Of a stretch of 41,146 bases of DNA, positions 34,014 to 40,902 are shown one piece after another. Positions within the stretch are counted from its first letter, which is position 1; every line of letters starts with the position of its first letter. This DNA comes from a virus: positions 1-41,146 of IMG/VR virus record IMGVR_UViG_3300008266_000264; one strand, given 5' to 3'. Below the pieces are notes generated by a model that had not been told where the DNA came from, searched no databases, and saw only the letters and a program-made list of their open reading frames with translations. Made by a program: the position numbers and the translations under genes.

Positions 34014-34999
34014 TAGTATATTTTGTTTAATATAAATATATCACTATAGATACTGTTTGACGCATTTGTACTACCCCATTGAACTGTAACATCTAAAGTA
34101 TTACTAACAGTTGTGTCAAATGTAGTATTGTTTATATTATTGAAAGCAAATCCTTCAACTGTTGCATTGTTTGTTTTTGTATAATGGAATGTTGCTAATG
34201 TAACTATTGAAGCAACTCCTGCTGCTCCTAATTGTCTTATTGTAAAATCCACATTCAAACTCCAAATATCACTTATTATTGAGTTTGTTAATGTTTGAAC
34301 TCCACTATCTAAAAGTACAACGGAACCTGCTTTAACTCTTATTCTAATAGTTTGATTATTTGCTGCATTCATAACACCGCCAAAAACAGCTTTAAAGCTA
34401 TCTCCAACATTAAAACTATTTGCGGGGATGATTAATGACCCTTCTCCACCATTTATTAATGTGCTTTCAGCAGTTGTCCCTGTTATAATAGTAGAGTTTC
34501 CTGTTTGCGCAAATAAACCATAATTAATTGTTTCTGGTATATCTGATAAATATGCTACTGTTCCTGAAGCGTCTTGAAAAGTTGCTGTTCTATTATTTGT
34601 TAATACCGAAGGTTTTTTAATTTGAAAACTAAACGCTGTAGATAAATCATCTAAACGTAACGTATCTTGAGCTATATACCCTAAATCAACTCCTTCGTTG
34701 TCAAAAAAGTTAATTCTATTTTTATCCCCTGTAATAGAAACATATCCATTTCCTGATGGTGCATGAGGGTTGTACAAATATAAACTACCAATAGAAGCGT
34801 CTAGTAAAGATACATTGCCTGCTGTTAATACTTGATTTAATGTAGGAGCATAATTAGAAGACACATAGTCTAAAAGCGCATCAGCCGTGAAAGTTATATT
34901 TCTAGCGGTGCCGTTATCTTCGTTTTCAAATCTGGTAGCTATTAATAGATCTGAATTGTTTAATGTTGTAACCCTTGGGTAACTGTAAATTATTGCCAT
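34013..34999 (-). CDS. Tail fibre / adhesin-like protein with MAIIYSYP N-terminus
   Basis: 328 residues. The first ~45 residues (MAIIYSYPRVTTLNNSDLLI, then NGTARNITFTADALLDYV) match the start of the protein at 38042, suggesting a shared docking domain. Residues ~60-150 read like phage fibre text (SLYLYNPHAPSGNGYVSITG; TATFQDASGTVAYLSD, the pattern seen at the base of many adhesins). The C-terminal part is a beta sandwich rich in Asn/Thr/Ile (NQTIRIRVKAGSVVLLDSGV). Likely attached to the tail or capsid surface and involved in host binding; its target is unknown. Confidence 0.7.
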   Translation of the reverse strand: MAIIYSYPRVTTLNNSDLLIATRFENEDNGTARNITFTADALLDYVSSNYAPTLNQVLTAGNVSLLDASIGSLYLYNPHAPSGNGYVSITGDKNRINFFDNEGVDLGYIAQDTLRLDDLSTAFSFQIKKPSVLTNNRTATFQDASGTVAYLSDIPETINYGLFAQTGNSTIITGTTAESTLINGGEGSLIIPANSFNVGDSFKAVFGGVMNAANNQTIRIRVKAGSVVLLDSGVQTLTNSIISDIWSLNVDFTIRQLGAAGVASIVTLATFHYTKTNNATVEGFAFNNINNTTFDTTVSNTLDVTVQWGSTNASNSIYSDIFILNKIY

Positions 35000-35013
35000 T
35001 TTTTAAATTTTTT

Positions 35014-36933
35014 TTATATGTTATAACTTGCTACAATAGCTCCTACAGATTCTACACTTGCAGGATTATTTGGTATTAAATCTGTTTTTGTTTTAATTGC
35101 TAAAGAAGTTGTTTCTGTTGCAACATCCGTTAATGTATCTGTAACAGCTTTAATAGCTGCAATATCAGCATTGTCTGGAGCAACATAAGATGCTGTTGCA
35201 AGTCTTGAACTTACTTGAGCGTCTAAATTATCTTTTACTAATTTACCAAAACTTCCTGATGTATTAAAATCAGTTGAAGATAATAGTTTAGTAAATATTT
35301 CAGTAGCTATTAAAGCAGGAGTTGTTGAGTATGTACCAGTTGTATTATCTGTAGGAACCCCAAAAAGTACATTACTTGGATTTGGTACTATTAATGTTCC
35401 TGTTAATTCTAAAGAGGGACCATAAGTAACACCGCTTCTTACATTAGTTGTAGCAGGATTTCCTAAAGCTACTCCAGCAGTATATAAAGTTCTTGTAACT
35501 GTGTTTGTAGAATCTTTAAATTGCCACGAAGTAACGTTGTTATCTATTACTACTCTACCTGCATAAATAGCTGCGTATGTATCTGTGTGAATTACATTAC
35601 CTCTAACCTTTACAAAAGTTGTTAAAAGTCCTTGCACCGCAGGAGAGCCACTTCCTGAAGTTGTTACTCCTAATAAATCAATAGTTGCAGGAGCAGTTGT
35701 GTTTAAAATAGCAGGAGCACTTGCACTTCCATTTGTGTTTCCAACTACATTGATATTAGTTGTTACAGTTGAACTTATAGCAGCATTAGTACCCGCAATT
35801 GTATTACCTGTTAAATTATAAGTCGATAATGTTGAAATTCTTAAAGCAACTCCATTTGTAGTTAGTGTAGCAACAGCACTTCCAGTAATTGTGCCCGTGT
35901 GGTTTATTATACAATTTGAATTTACATCTATTGTATTAACTGTATTTGTTTGATTACTTGCGCAATCTATATTTCCTATTATATTTATAATTCCATTTGA
36001 ATTTATTGAAAGTGTTCTTCTTGTTCCAACTGAACCACCTACAAAAGAAATATCCAAATTTCCTAAAATGTTAAACGTTCCTGTTCCATTAAAATTTATA
36101 AGTGTACTACTCGTTACTGCAAAATTATGATTACAATTACCATTAAATGTAGCACTATTTCCGCTTGCTAAATCAAACAATAAAGTTGGTGTTGTATTAC
36201 CTACCGCAATAGCGTTTGAAGCAGCACAAGTTAAATTACCACCATTTGCAAATTTGAATTGACCACCTGCAACTATACCACCATATAGGTTAGTTACTTC
36301 TGACATTTCAAGTTCTGCTATTGCAACTGTTGAACCGCCTTGTGTTGCAGTTACATTTATTCTGTAATAAGTATAGGAAGTAGTATTTGCAGAAATATCA
36401 AAAGAATAAAATGTAGAAACTCCTGTGATAAAGTTTGTTTGTGTATCTATTGTTACCCACGTTGAACCATTATTACTACCTTCAAAAGTCCAAGTTCTTG
36501 GATTTTTTGCATTATTTGAATCACTAAAAAAACCATATCTTTTTATTATTTTTCCTGTTGGGAATTGATATGATAACCAACCCGTATTAGTACCTGATGG
36601 AGTATTCCAAATTGTTCCTGTATTTCTATCAAAAGCATTCCAAGCAGCAGTTCCGCCTGCAGCACTACTCGCAGCAGCAGCACCACTTGGTGTAGTATTT
36701 GAACTCATCTGCGGAATAGACATTAACGCTAAATTCGTAGGTGGTGTAAATGCAGTATTTCTTATAGTATTTGCATTTCTTGTTCCGTCTATTGTAACAG
36801 TGAAGTTATTTGAATATACATCATCAGCACTTGTAGGTAATACAGAAGAATTAGCAAAATATCCAAGACTATCATCTTGCCACGTTGCTAAACTACTCCA
36901 ATTCCCGTTTGCGACTGCTCTATAATTAGCCAT
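35014..36933 (-). CDS. Tail fibre / receptor-binding candidate with discoidin-like (F5/8 C) domain and beta-helix
   Basis: 639 residues. N-terminus: VANGNWSSLATWQDD plus an adhesin-like start. Residues ~75-211 fit an F5/8 type C carbohydrate-binding domain: AWNAFDRNTGTIWNT, TGWLSYQFPTGKIIKRYGFF, WTFEGSNNGSTWVTIDTQ, YYRINVTATQGG, AIAELEM. The following ~280 residues are Asn/Thr-rich repeats with short beta strands, like a parallel beta-helix. The C-terminal ~80 residues are helical with repeated alanine/threonine (IAAIKAVTDTLTDVATETTS), perhaps a trimer coil. Sugar binding on the host surface is the likely job. Confidence 0.75.
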   Translation of the reverse strand: MANYRAVANGNWSSLATWQDDSLGYFANSSVLPTSADDVYSNNFTVTIDGTRNANTIRNTAFTPPTNLALMSIPQMSSNTTPSGAAAASSAAGGTAAWNAFDRNTGTIWNTPSGTNTGWLSYQFPTGKIIKRYGFFSDSNNAKNPRTWTFEGSNNGSTWVTIDTQTNFITGVSTFYSFDISANTTSYTYYRINVTATQGGSTVAIAELEMSEVTNLYGGIVAGGQFKFANGGNLTCAASNAIAVGNTTPTLLFDLASGNSATFNGNCNHNFAVTSSTLINFNGTGTFNILGNLDISFVGGSVGTRRTLSINSNGIINIIGNIDCASNQTNTVNTIDVNSNCIINHTGTITGSAVATLTTNGVALRISTLSTYNLTGNTIAGTNAAISSTVTTNINVVGNTNGSASAPAILNTTAPATIDLLGVTTSGSGSPAVQGLLTTFVKVRGNVIHTDTYAAIYAGRVVIDNNVTSWQFKDSTNTVTRTLYTAGVALGNPATTNVRSGVTYGPSLELTGTLIVPNPSNVLFGVPTDNTTGTYSTTPALIATEIFTKLLSSTDFNTSGSFGKLVKDNLDAQVSSRLATASYVAPDNADIAAIKAVTDTLTDVATETTSLAIKTKTDLIPNNPASVESVGAIVASYNI

Positions 36934-36936
36934 AAA

Positions 36937-37227
36937 TTATAAACCTTTTGCGTTAATAAATCCTTGTAAAGCATACATGATTGCTCCGGCTGCTTGAATG
37001 GCATCATCATCACCACTTTCGAACACGTCTAGGTAGTTTATAGATGTAGAATAATCAGGTAAGCTTTCTGAACTTCCATCCTCTAAAACTCTGTAAGGTG
37101 TTAGTTTCATAGCTACACTACCCCCTACATCATTTGGCTTAATCAATGGTGATACAGCTAAATTTACTAAAAAGTATGGATAAACATTTCCTTCTACTTC
37201 GATTGGATTTGTACTTACTATTGGCAT
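36937..37227 (-). CDS. Small protein between fibre genes, unknown
   Basis: 96 residues: IEVEGNVYPYFLVNLAVSPL, then SVAMKLTPYRVLEDGSSESL and an acidic end (DVFESGDDDAIQAAGAIMYA). Compact alpha/beta, no catalytic motif. It lies between two fibre-like genes with short gaps (3 and 11 bases), so it may be a fibre chaperone or an auxiliary virion part. I recall nothing definite about the family. Confidence 0.6.
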   Translation of the reverse strand: MPIVSTNPIEVEGNVYPYFLVNLAVSPLIKPNDVGGSVAMKLTPYRVLEDGSSESLPDYSTSINYLDVFESGDDDAIQAAGAIMYALQGFINAKGL

Positions 37228-37238
37228 ATTATTTTATT

Positions 37239-38042
37239 TTAGAATGGAACCGAAGTCCATGTTACGTTATTACTTACTGTCGTTGTTACACTGCCATTTA
37301 AGGCAACTGTTATTTTTGTTATTGTCCAAACTGCTTCACTCTCTAAACTTCCAAATGGAGCATATCCGCAATAATTTATATTACCATCTTGAAGATTCCT
37401 TCTTATTGGCAAGTTTGAATATATAGGTATATTAAGAGTACCACTAATAAATGTTGCTGGTCCTGATGATCCTGTAGTAGTTAAATTAATATCACTACCA
37501 GGATTTATATTCGGATTAACGAATCCAGGATAAATAGCAAATCCATAAAACTTATCTTCTTGTATAGAGCCATTAGCATTGACCGCTTCTATTACGATGT
37601 CATAGAAATTAGGCTCTCCTATAGATTGTGTAATACTAATAAACTTATAAATACCAAAGTTATTCAAATCATCCGCCTGAGCTATAATTATAGCTTGATC
37701 TATAAATGTATTTATATAATCTATCATTAGATTACCAGAAGTAGCAAATTTACTAATTCTAATAGTTGTTATACTATTAAAGTTAGTACCCGTTCCTCCT
37801 CCTGCTACAAAACTTAATGATCCTGGTTTTCTACCAAGTGCAATGTTGTTTTGAAAAAAGAAATTGTTTTGACCGGTTATAGCTATAGAACTAGTTTCGT
37901 TATAAAACTCAGCAATAGAGCTAACCTCAAAGTTCTTTGTTACATTCCTCCTTTTACCATTAACTACTCTTGTTGAAGTACCAACTATAACATCAGTAGA
38001 TAATATATCTGTATTTTTTGGGTAACTATATATTATCGCCAT
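37239..38042 (-). CDS. Fibre-like virion protein with MAIIYSYP N-terminus
   Basis: 267 residues. The start (MAIIYSYPKNTDILSTDVIV, NGKRRNVTKNFEVSSIAEFY) is closely related to the protein at 34999. The rest is beta-rich: RKPGSLSFVAGGGTG, ITTIRISKFATSGNLMIDYI, YDIVIEAVNANGS and an Asn/Thr-rich end. The common N-terminus probably fixes both proteins to the same virion site, while the differing C-terminal parts give different binding. Located among other adhesin-like genes. Confidence 0.65.
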   Translation of the reverse strand: MAIIYSYPKNTDILSTDVIVGTSTRVVNGKRRNVTKNFEVSSIAEFYNETSSIAITGQNNFFFQNNIALGRKPGSLSFVAGGGTGTNFNSITTIRISKFATSGNLMIDYINTFIDQAIIIAQADDLNNFGIYKFISITQSIGEPNFYDIVIEAVNANGSIQEDKFYGFAIYPGFVNPNINPGSDINLTTTGSSGPATFISGTLNIPIYSNLPIRRNLQDGNINYCGYAPFGSLESEAVWTITKITVALNGSVTTTVSNNVTWTSVPF

Positions 38043-38070
38043 TGATTTGTTTTTTTTATTATATTAATGA

Positions 38071-38370
38071 TTAATAGAGCTCAGAACTTACCGATTCGCA
38101 TTTAACATTAGGTGGGAATACAACTGTAGTAACATTATCACCAGGAGCTAATTCAAGAGTGTTAAGTATGGCTTGAAAAGCTTTCTTTGTGGTGTTAATA
38201 TCCTCATCGTCAAATTCATCTCGTATTTCTACTAGAGTCTTTCTGTTTTCTAAGTATATTGTTATCGTTCCGACACCTGTTATATACATGGCTAGCACCG
38301 TATTATAATTTATCGTACCTGGCAATATGTTCCCTTCTTCTGGATATAATATTGTTATTAAATCTACCAT
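38071..38370 (-). CDS. Small beta-rich protein, tandem paralogue A
   Basis: 99 residues. Shares its layout with the next gene (38389-38682): a start strand, LNYD/INYNT, an 'IE/TIYLENR' strand, then DINTTKKAFQAILNTLELAPG and a final VVFPPNVKCESV. About a third of positions look identical or similar. One cysteine. The pair is a likely tandem duplication. Function unknown; a small decoration or fibre-base role would fit the neighbourhood. Confidence 0.65.
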   Translation of the reverse strand: MVDLITILYPEEGNILPGTINYNTVLAMYITGVGTITIYLENRKTLVEIRDEFDDEDINTTKKAFQAILNTLELAPGDNVTTVVFPPNVKCESVSSELY

Positions 38371-38388
38371 AATTTATTTTTTTTATTA

Positions 38389-38682
38389 TTATACTACAAC
38401 ATTAAAACCTACACACTGTATATTTTTAGGAAAATTAACCTGTACAATTTTCCCCCCAGGTTGTGTTTGAATTGCATTAAATATAGATTGCAATCCGATC
38501 TTTGTAGTATTTACATCCGTGCCGCTTATTGTATTTGTTATTGCTAATTGTATAAATATATTGTTATAAAGTATCTCAATAGTTTCTTTCCCTTTTAATC
38601 GAATATTATTTATTGCATCATAATTTAATATAAGCGGTAATGGGGCCTCTGATGTCACTGTTATTTTTAAAAAGTTTGCCAT
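38389..38682 (-). CDS. Small beta-rich protein, tandem paralogue B
   Basis: 97 residues, related to the preceding 99-residue protein: FLKITVTSEAPLPLILNYDA, ETIEILYNNIFIQLAI, VNTTKIGLQSIFNAIQTQPG, IVQVNFPKNIQCVGF. The NTTK helix and the final PPN/PKN-(V/I)-(K/Q)-C strand are shared. The leader is nearly pure A (AATAAAAAAAATGG). Function unknown; see tandem paralogue A. Confidence 0.65.
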   Translation of the reverse strand: MANFLKITVTSEAPLPLILNYDAINNIRLKGKETIEILYNNIFIQLAITNTISGTDVNTTKIGLQSIFNAIQTQPGGKIVQVNFPKNIQCVGFNVVV

Positions 38683-38698
38683 TTTTTTTATTTATTAA

Positions 38699-38980
38699 TT
38701 AACAATTCCATTTATCTAATGCTAACTTCTTTCTTGTCGGTTTACCATTAGGTTTTTTCATTGGGCCAGGCATACCAGACATTCTAGCGCAGAATGATTT
38801 CCTACGTTTTGCATCTTTACTGCCAGGTTTTAATTCCGATGGTTTTTTAGTAACCGCCGTTTGTAATTTAGATCCCGGATTTTCTTTTCTATAACTCGCT
38901 ACACCTTTTGCATTCAATCCACCAGTCGCAGACTTTCCTTCTTTACGAGTCCATGCTGCAGTCTTTTTCTTTTCAGCCAT
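38699..38980 (-). CDS. Small basic phage protein of a widespread family (DUF6321-like, from memory)
   Basis: 93 residues, very Lys-rich. Text: AAWTRKEGKSATGGLNAKGV, ASYRKENPGSKLQTAVTKKP, SKDAKRRKSFCARMSGMPG, RKKLALDKWNC. This 'GGLNAKG..SY..ENPGSKLQ ... RRKSFCARM.GM.GP' pattern is one I know from many marine T4-like and podophages and some giant viruses, annotated as a DUF; I believe DUF6321. Its role is unknown; high charge suggests binding nucleic acid or being packed in the virion. One of a cluster of five small basic proteins. Confidence 0.7.
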   Translation of the reverse strand: MAEKKKTAAWTRKEGKSATGGLNAKGVASYRKENPGSKLQTAVTKKPSELKPGSKDAKRRKSFCARMSGMPGPMKKPNGKPTRKKLALDKWNC

Positions 38981-38991
38981 TAGTTTTATTT

Positions 38992-39645
38992 TTAATTATA
39001 TACTCTTATTTCTATTGGAGTGTTGTTTAATTGATTATTTGAATCTGAGGCAAAATCTTTAGTTAAAATATAAAAATAAGTACCATTAGACCTTAAAAAT
39101 CCATAAGAAGCACTTGCAATATCATCACCTACAGAGCCAATAAAACCAAAAGTTTTACCAACAGGAAAAAGAGATTCTGGATCTGAAGAAACTTGATAAT
39201 ACCCAACACCATTATAAGCAAAATAAATATTTCCAATAGTATTCTCTAACACTGTTGCTACTGGAGCTCCTGTATTATAGCTTAATATTTTTTTAAAGCC
39301 TCCTTCACCAGCTCCCCAGCTATTAGGAGTTGTGCCTGTGGCTACAAAGAAAGTTCCTAGATTATTATTTGGTGCACCAACATTTGTAAAATCCATTCCA
39401 ATTGAGCCAAAAATTATTTCATAAGTAACTCCTACTATTAGCGCCCCTTCACTTATTTCTGCGGGTACACTATCCCCACTTTGTGTCAATAAAGCAGTAT
39501 ATACTTTATAAGGACGTACGGTATCTGTCACATCCTGCATTGTATACCACTCCGCTGTTTCTTTTAATGCTTTACTACCAGAGTAAGTTGTATTCGCGGT
39601 ACTACTTACCATTATTACTTTTTCGTCACTTGGAATTATTGCCAT
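38992..39645 (-). CDS. Beta-rich adhesin-like phage protein
   Basis: 217 residues. The start MAIIPSDEKVIMVSSTANTT is followed by VYTALLTQSG, LIVGVTYEIIFGS, FTNVGAPNNNLGTFFVATGT and SYNTGAPVATVLENTIGNIY, phrases that recur in tail or head fibre modules of marine phages (memory). The rest is strand-rich with NNTPIEIRVYN at the end, and looks like a single globular fold. It lies among small basic proteins, just downstream of the right-end promoter region. Likely a fibre tip or surface decoration. No catalytic motif seen. Confidence 0.6.
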   Translation of the reverse strand: MAIIPSDEKVIMVSSTANTTYSGSKALKETAEWYTMQDVTDTVRPYKVYTALLTQSGDSVPAEISEGALIVGVTYEIIFGSIGMDFTNVGAPNNNLGTFFVATGTTPNSWGAGEGGFKKILSYNTGAPVATVLENTIGNIYFAYNGVGYYQVSSDPESLFPVGKTFGFIGSVGDDIASASYGFLRSNGTYFYILTKDFASDSNNQLNNTPIEIRVYN

Positions 39646-39658
39646 TTCTTTTTATTAT

Positions 39659-39913
39659 TTATGATACATTACTTTTACTTGATCTTCTAGTGCCCATCCC
39701 TACCTTCTTCTTAGCGATAACAACCTTTGATTTCTCACTAGCCGACATTTCACTCCAAGGTTTTGGAGAATCTTTACTAACTCTCCTAGAAGGACGACAT
39801 GCTTTTACATTTTTATTTTTTGCAGAACCACAAGGATTACCCTTTTCGTCCGTCCATTTCTCTTTGAACCATCTTTTTAATGAGGCGCCTTTCTCTGTTT
39901 TTCGTACTGCCAT
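39659..39913 (-). CDS. Small basic phage protein (DUF5872-like, from memory)
   Basis: 84 residues: GASLKRWFKEKWTDEKGNPCG, KACRPSRRVSKDSPKPWSEM and KKKVGMGTRRSSKSNVS (two cysteines, Cys near 28 and 39). The 'LKRWFKEKW.D..G.PCG..K.....CRPS.RVS..SP' pattern resembles the small DUF5872-type proteins of phages and giant viruses. The start is joined to the preceding stop. Cysteine spacing could bind a metal. Function unknown. Confidence 0.65.
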   Translation of the reverse strand: MAVRKTEKGASLKRWFKEKWTDEKGNPCGSAKNKNVKACRPSRRVSKDSPKPWSEMSASEKSKVVIAKKKVGMGTRRSSKSNVS

Positions 39914-40122
39914 TACTTTTTACCTTTATTCTTTCTACACTTAGCGATAGCACCACTAGCATAAGCCGAAGGAAATACATCATACGTTGCTTTTACTTTT
40001 TTATAACATGCATCCTTAACTGTTTTCTTCATAGGGCTCTTCTTCGGTGGCGTTTGACCACGTTTATTACTCATAATACCAGACTTAGGAGCAGTAGGTT
40101 CAACTTTCTTTTTAGCTTTCAT
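39913..40122 (-). CDS. Small basic phage protein with VFPSAYASGAIAKC motif
   Basis: 69 residues: Lys-rich start, then KTVKDACYKKVKATYDVF and PSAYASGAIAKCRKNKGKK. 'CY.KVK..Y.V.PSAYASGA..KCRK' is a short motif I know from many T4-like phages, podophages and giant viruses. Two cysteines flank it. It overlaps the next gene by about ten bases. Role unknown; often found next to the other small basic proteins seen here. Confidence 0.7.
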   Translation of the reverse strand: MKAKKKVEPTAPKSGIMSNKRGQTPPKKSPMKKTVKDACYKKVKATYDVFPSAYASGAIAKCRKNKGKK

Positions 40123-40381
40123 TATCTTTTAATTTTGTACTGTTACTAGCCGAAACATAAATAAAATCACTTGCTGGTCTACCACTAGCTTTTGACGCAC
40201 GATCTTTAGCTCTTTCTCCTGCAGTCATTCTATCTCTTTCACGACCCTTAGCAGTAAGCTCACCAGAAGCATTCATATCCCCTCTCTTCTTTAATATACC
40301 TATAGCCAACGCTCTACTACCAACCTGAGCCATCAATCGGTCAACCAATTGCCCTCTACCCTGAAACATTTGTGTAGCCAT
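40112..40381 (-). CDS. Small basic phage protein, unknown
   Basis: 89 residues: GRGQLVDRLMAQVGSRALAI, GILKKRGDMNASGELTAKGR and ERDRMTAGERAKDRASKASG, then PASDFIYVSAS. The 'QLVDRL..QVGSR..A..IL.KRG' helical part followed by a 'LTAKGR.RD.MTA.ERAKDR' part recurs in marine phage genomes (memory). It overlaps the next gene by about ten bases. Function unknown; compositionally a nucleic-acid-binding helical protein. Confidence 0.65.
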   Translation of the reverse strand: MATQMFQGRGQLVDRLMAQVGSRALAIGILKKRGDMNASGELTAKGRERDRMTAGERAKDRASKASGRPASDFIYVSASNSTKLKDNES

Positions 40382-40383
40382 AA

Positions 40384-40662
40384 CTATCTAGTCTTATATT
40401 TTTTACCACTTTCTTTCTTGGTACCTTCACCATCATTACCTCTATTCTGTGCAGGAGTTTCCCATCTCTGGTTCTTATGATCCCAGTCTTTACCTTTAGC
40501 GTCATCAGGATTAGCTCTACGTAATCTCTGTGCATGCGCCTTCTTATTCTTTCTATCCTCCGTCTTCGCATAAGCCAAATCCCTAGCCGCTTTCTTCTTA
40601 GCCGCCAACGGTGATAACTTTTGTTTTAACAAAGGGGATTGTATACCTAAATTGATCTCCAT
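40384..40662 (-). CDS. Small basic phage protein, first gene of the late array
   Basis: 92 residues: LKQKLSPLAAKKKAARDLAY, EDRKNKKAHAQRLRRANPDD, then GKDWDHKNQRWETPAQNRGN and a lysine-rich end. The C-terminal 'GKDWDH...RW....NRGN.G.GTK.E' phrase recalls small conserved phage proteins. No HNH nuclease arrangement: DHK lacks the partner ligands. It starts at 40662, the first gene after the 484-base non-coding leader, so any late promoter lies to its right. A palindrome ATAGTATATACTAT lies 14 bases upstream. Confidence 0.7.
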   Translation of the reverse strand: MEINLGIQSPLLKQKLSPLAAKKKAARDLAYAKTEDRKNKKAHAQRLRRANPDDAKGKDWDHKNQRWETPAQNRGNDGEGTKKESGKKYKTR

Positions 40663-40680
40663 AATACACTTTAATATAGT

Positions 40681-40902
40681 ATATACTATTACGCATCGAT
40701 CACAAATCTTACAATAAAATCAAACATAATAATATAGTGACAATAGCCTACTATTTATATACTTAATTAGCTAACGTCACACTGTATAACACTTATACCC
40801 AATAAGATATATACTATATCATAATATTCAATATTATACCCTTTAGGGTGCTTTTTTTAAAATAGAGCATCAGATATATGGAACTAAGGGGTTATATACT
40901 AT
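40681..40902 (+). repeat. Three copies of the 9-base word ATATACTAT
   Basis: Exact copies at 40681-40689, 40809-40817 and 40894-40902 within 222 bases. The first is part of a 14-base perfect palindrome. Such spaced repeats could be protein-binding sites, for example for the window's winged-helix-like protein, but the region is A/T-rich, so chance cannot be ruled out. Confidence 0.4.
40821..40858 (+). terminator. Two adjacent hairpins, the second ending in a T-run
   Basis: A perfect 8-bp repeat (ATAATATT/AATATTAT, 40821-40837, one-base centre) is followed by ACCC-TTTA-GGGT (40838-40849) and then GCTTTTTTT on the plus strand. The second has terminator form but only 4-5 pairs. If real it would stop a plus-strand transcript; none is visible here, so it may instead act in the leader of the minus-strand RNA. 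Confidence 0.35.

Noticed and set aside
39483-39944. 153-codon plus-strand hydrophobic frame
   Set aside because: Covers three minus-strand genes, two of which match known small-protein patterns; leucine/phenylalanine richness is the reverse of Lys/Glu codons.
40356-40571. Arginine-rich 71-codon minus-strand frame over the first small basic genes
   Set aside because: Shadow frame of the 92-residue gene, with low-complexity Arg/Met content and no leader.
40384-40662. HNH nuclease reading of the DWDH...NRGN protein
   Set aside because: The metal-ligand and zinc-binding arrangement of HNH nucleases is missing; it is better described as a small basic protein.
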